From Polyangiaceae bacterium (lineage in GTDB: Bacteria > Myxococcota_A > Polyangia > Polyangiales > Polyangiaceae), in contig JACKEB010000021.1 in the NCBI GenBank assembly GCA_020633205.1, positions 124,001 to 188,000 of the forward strand: a stretch of 64,000 nucleotides of DNA, read 5' to 3'. Shown in pieces: positions 63,468-64,000 of this stretch. Position numbers and translations under genes: made by a program. The notes under the pieces were generated by a model. The model saw only the letters and a program-made list of their open reading frames with translations, was not told the DNA's origin and did no database searches. Positions within the stretch are counted from its first letter, which is position 1. Each line of letters starts with the position of its first letter.

Positions 63468-63812
63468 TCGATGGTTCTCCTGGGGAGGCGGGACACGGAA
63501 GGCTCGCTGGGTGAGCTGCCGAGTGGTTTGCACGCTGCGTGCCGAGACTGGCGGTCTTGGCTCCCAAGCTCAGGGGTTGGACGGGCGATACTCAGGTTTC
63601 TTACGGTTTTTTTCGGGGGTTAGGCCCGTTGGCTACGCTCCGCTACTGCTATCCCGCGTCGTCTGGGGTTCTCCCACGGAAAGTGCACGCGACTGTGGCG
63701 GCGAAGTTCCGTTCACGGTGAGTGGCGCAACAGCGACACATGCTCCCGGCTTACGAAGTGTTAGCGGGAACCTTCCCCGGCTCCCGGGCCGGCAGTCCGA
63801 CCCCAAGCGACC
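63468..63812. other. 345-nt intergenic region, nothing clear
   Basis: It lies between the bactofilin stop and the START gene start, both on the minus strand. A run GGTTTTTTTCGGGG at 63605-63618 is the only notable feature. No gene was seen. Confidence 0.4.
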
Positions 63813-64000
63813 TCAGCCCGGTTCGGGCTCCACGGGAGCCATGGTGCACGAGCCACTGAACTGCACACCCTTGTCCATGAAGATCTCGGGCGCCTGCAGG
63901 CTTCCGGTCACTTGGGCAGGCACGTAGAGCTCGATCGCGCGCTCCGCAAGCACTCGGGCGTCCACTCGGCCTCCACGGATGATCACCGTCGCCACGCGGA
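63813..64000 (-). CDS. Bactofilin, C-terminal fragment (start outside window)
   Basis: Only the last about 62 residues are visible. VDARVLAERAIELYVPAQVT, SLQAPEIFMDKGVQFSGSCT and a Pro/Glu-rich tail match the repeated beta-helix strands and GSCTM ending of bactofilins, which polymerise into cytoskeletal filaments and shape cells or place chromosome proteins in myxobacteria. The frame is open to the window edge, so a start in here would be false. Confidence 0.8.
   Translation of the reverse strand, partial: RVATVIIRGGRVDARVLAERAIELYVPAQVTGSLQAPEIFMDKGVQFSGSCTMAPVEPEPG

Overview
The window looks like a chromosomal piece of a myxobacterium (phylum Myxococcota, most likely the Polyangiales/Sorangium side; the lineage is inferred). 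The signs are high GC with strong GC3, many lipoproteins whose lipobox Cys is followed by long Gly/Ser 'GGSGG' linkers, eukaryote-like Ser/Thr kinases, a GltJ/AgmX-like zinc-ribbon/GYF protein, HTTM proteins, a secreted FGE-like protein and a bactofilin. I see no tRNA, rRNA, CRISPR array, prophage or transposase gene.

Layout. 1-5.5 kb: the 3' part of a DEAD-box helicase gene, then a phosphate-flavoured group (OprP/O-type porin, LNS2-type phosphatidate phosphatase lipoprotein, purple acid phosphatase lipoprotein). 5.8-6.8 kb: a Rieske oxygenase gene with an 18-bp perfect palindrome, matching the KstR operator consensus, 9 bp before its start codon. 7-11.4 kb: parC-parE. 12-18.7 kb: secreted proteins (SGNH esterase, Cys-rich beta-rich lipoprotein, FGE-like lipoprotein), two apparently frameshifted small genes and a SirB1 gene. 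19-22 kb: a caspase-fold/TPR protein that has lost both catalytic residues. 22-27 kb: a methyltransferase, FadL, and a lipoprotein-TerB-FKBP-FKBP operon. 27-31 kb: pheA, a tandem pair of unknown paralogues, an SCP2 protein and a FadR-type GntR regulator with a double operator. 31-43.5 kb: PHP phosphoesterase, GGCT, two Ser/Thr kinases, L,D-transpeptidase, RCK protein, a 178-bp satellite array and the GltJ-like gene. 44-49 kb: tandem HTTM membrane proteins, the second without its DCC redox motif. 49-54.5 kb: phospholipid synthesis (PlsC, PlsB-like, GpsA) and a CxxxC-repeat lipoprotein. 55-61 kb: gltB-gltD. 61-64 kb: a TPR lipoprotein, two small secreted proteins and a bactofilin cut by the window edge.

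How the genes work together. The clearest units are parC-parE (decatenation), plsB-like/gpsA with a 4-nt overlap (making and acylating glycerol-3-phosphate), gltB-gltD (glutamate synthase), the porin/phosphatase group (phosphate scavenging, inferred) and the HTTM pair with a 4-nt overlap. The best candidates for something undescribed are the KstR-like operator in front of the Rieske gene, the pseudo-caspase/TPR protein, the HTTM pair in which one copy lost its CxxC, the 178-bp satellite between a kinase and the GltJ-like gene, and a dispersed 32-nt hairpin whose two copies differ by a compensatory base-pair change.
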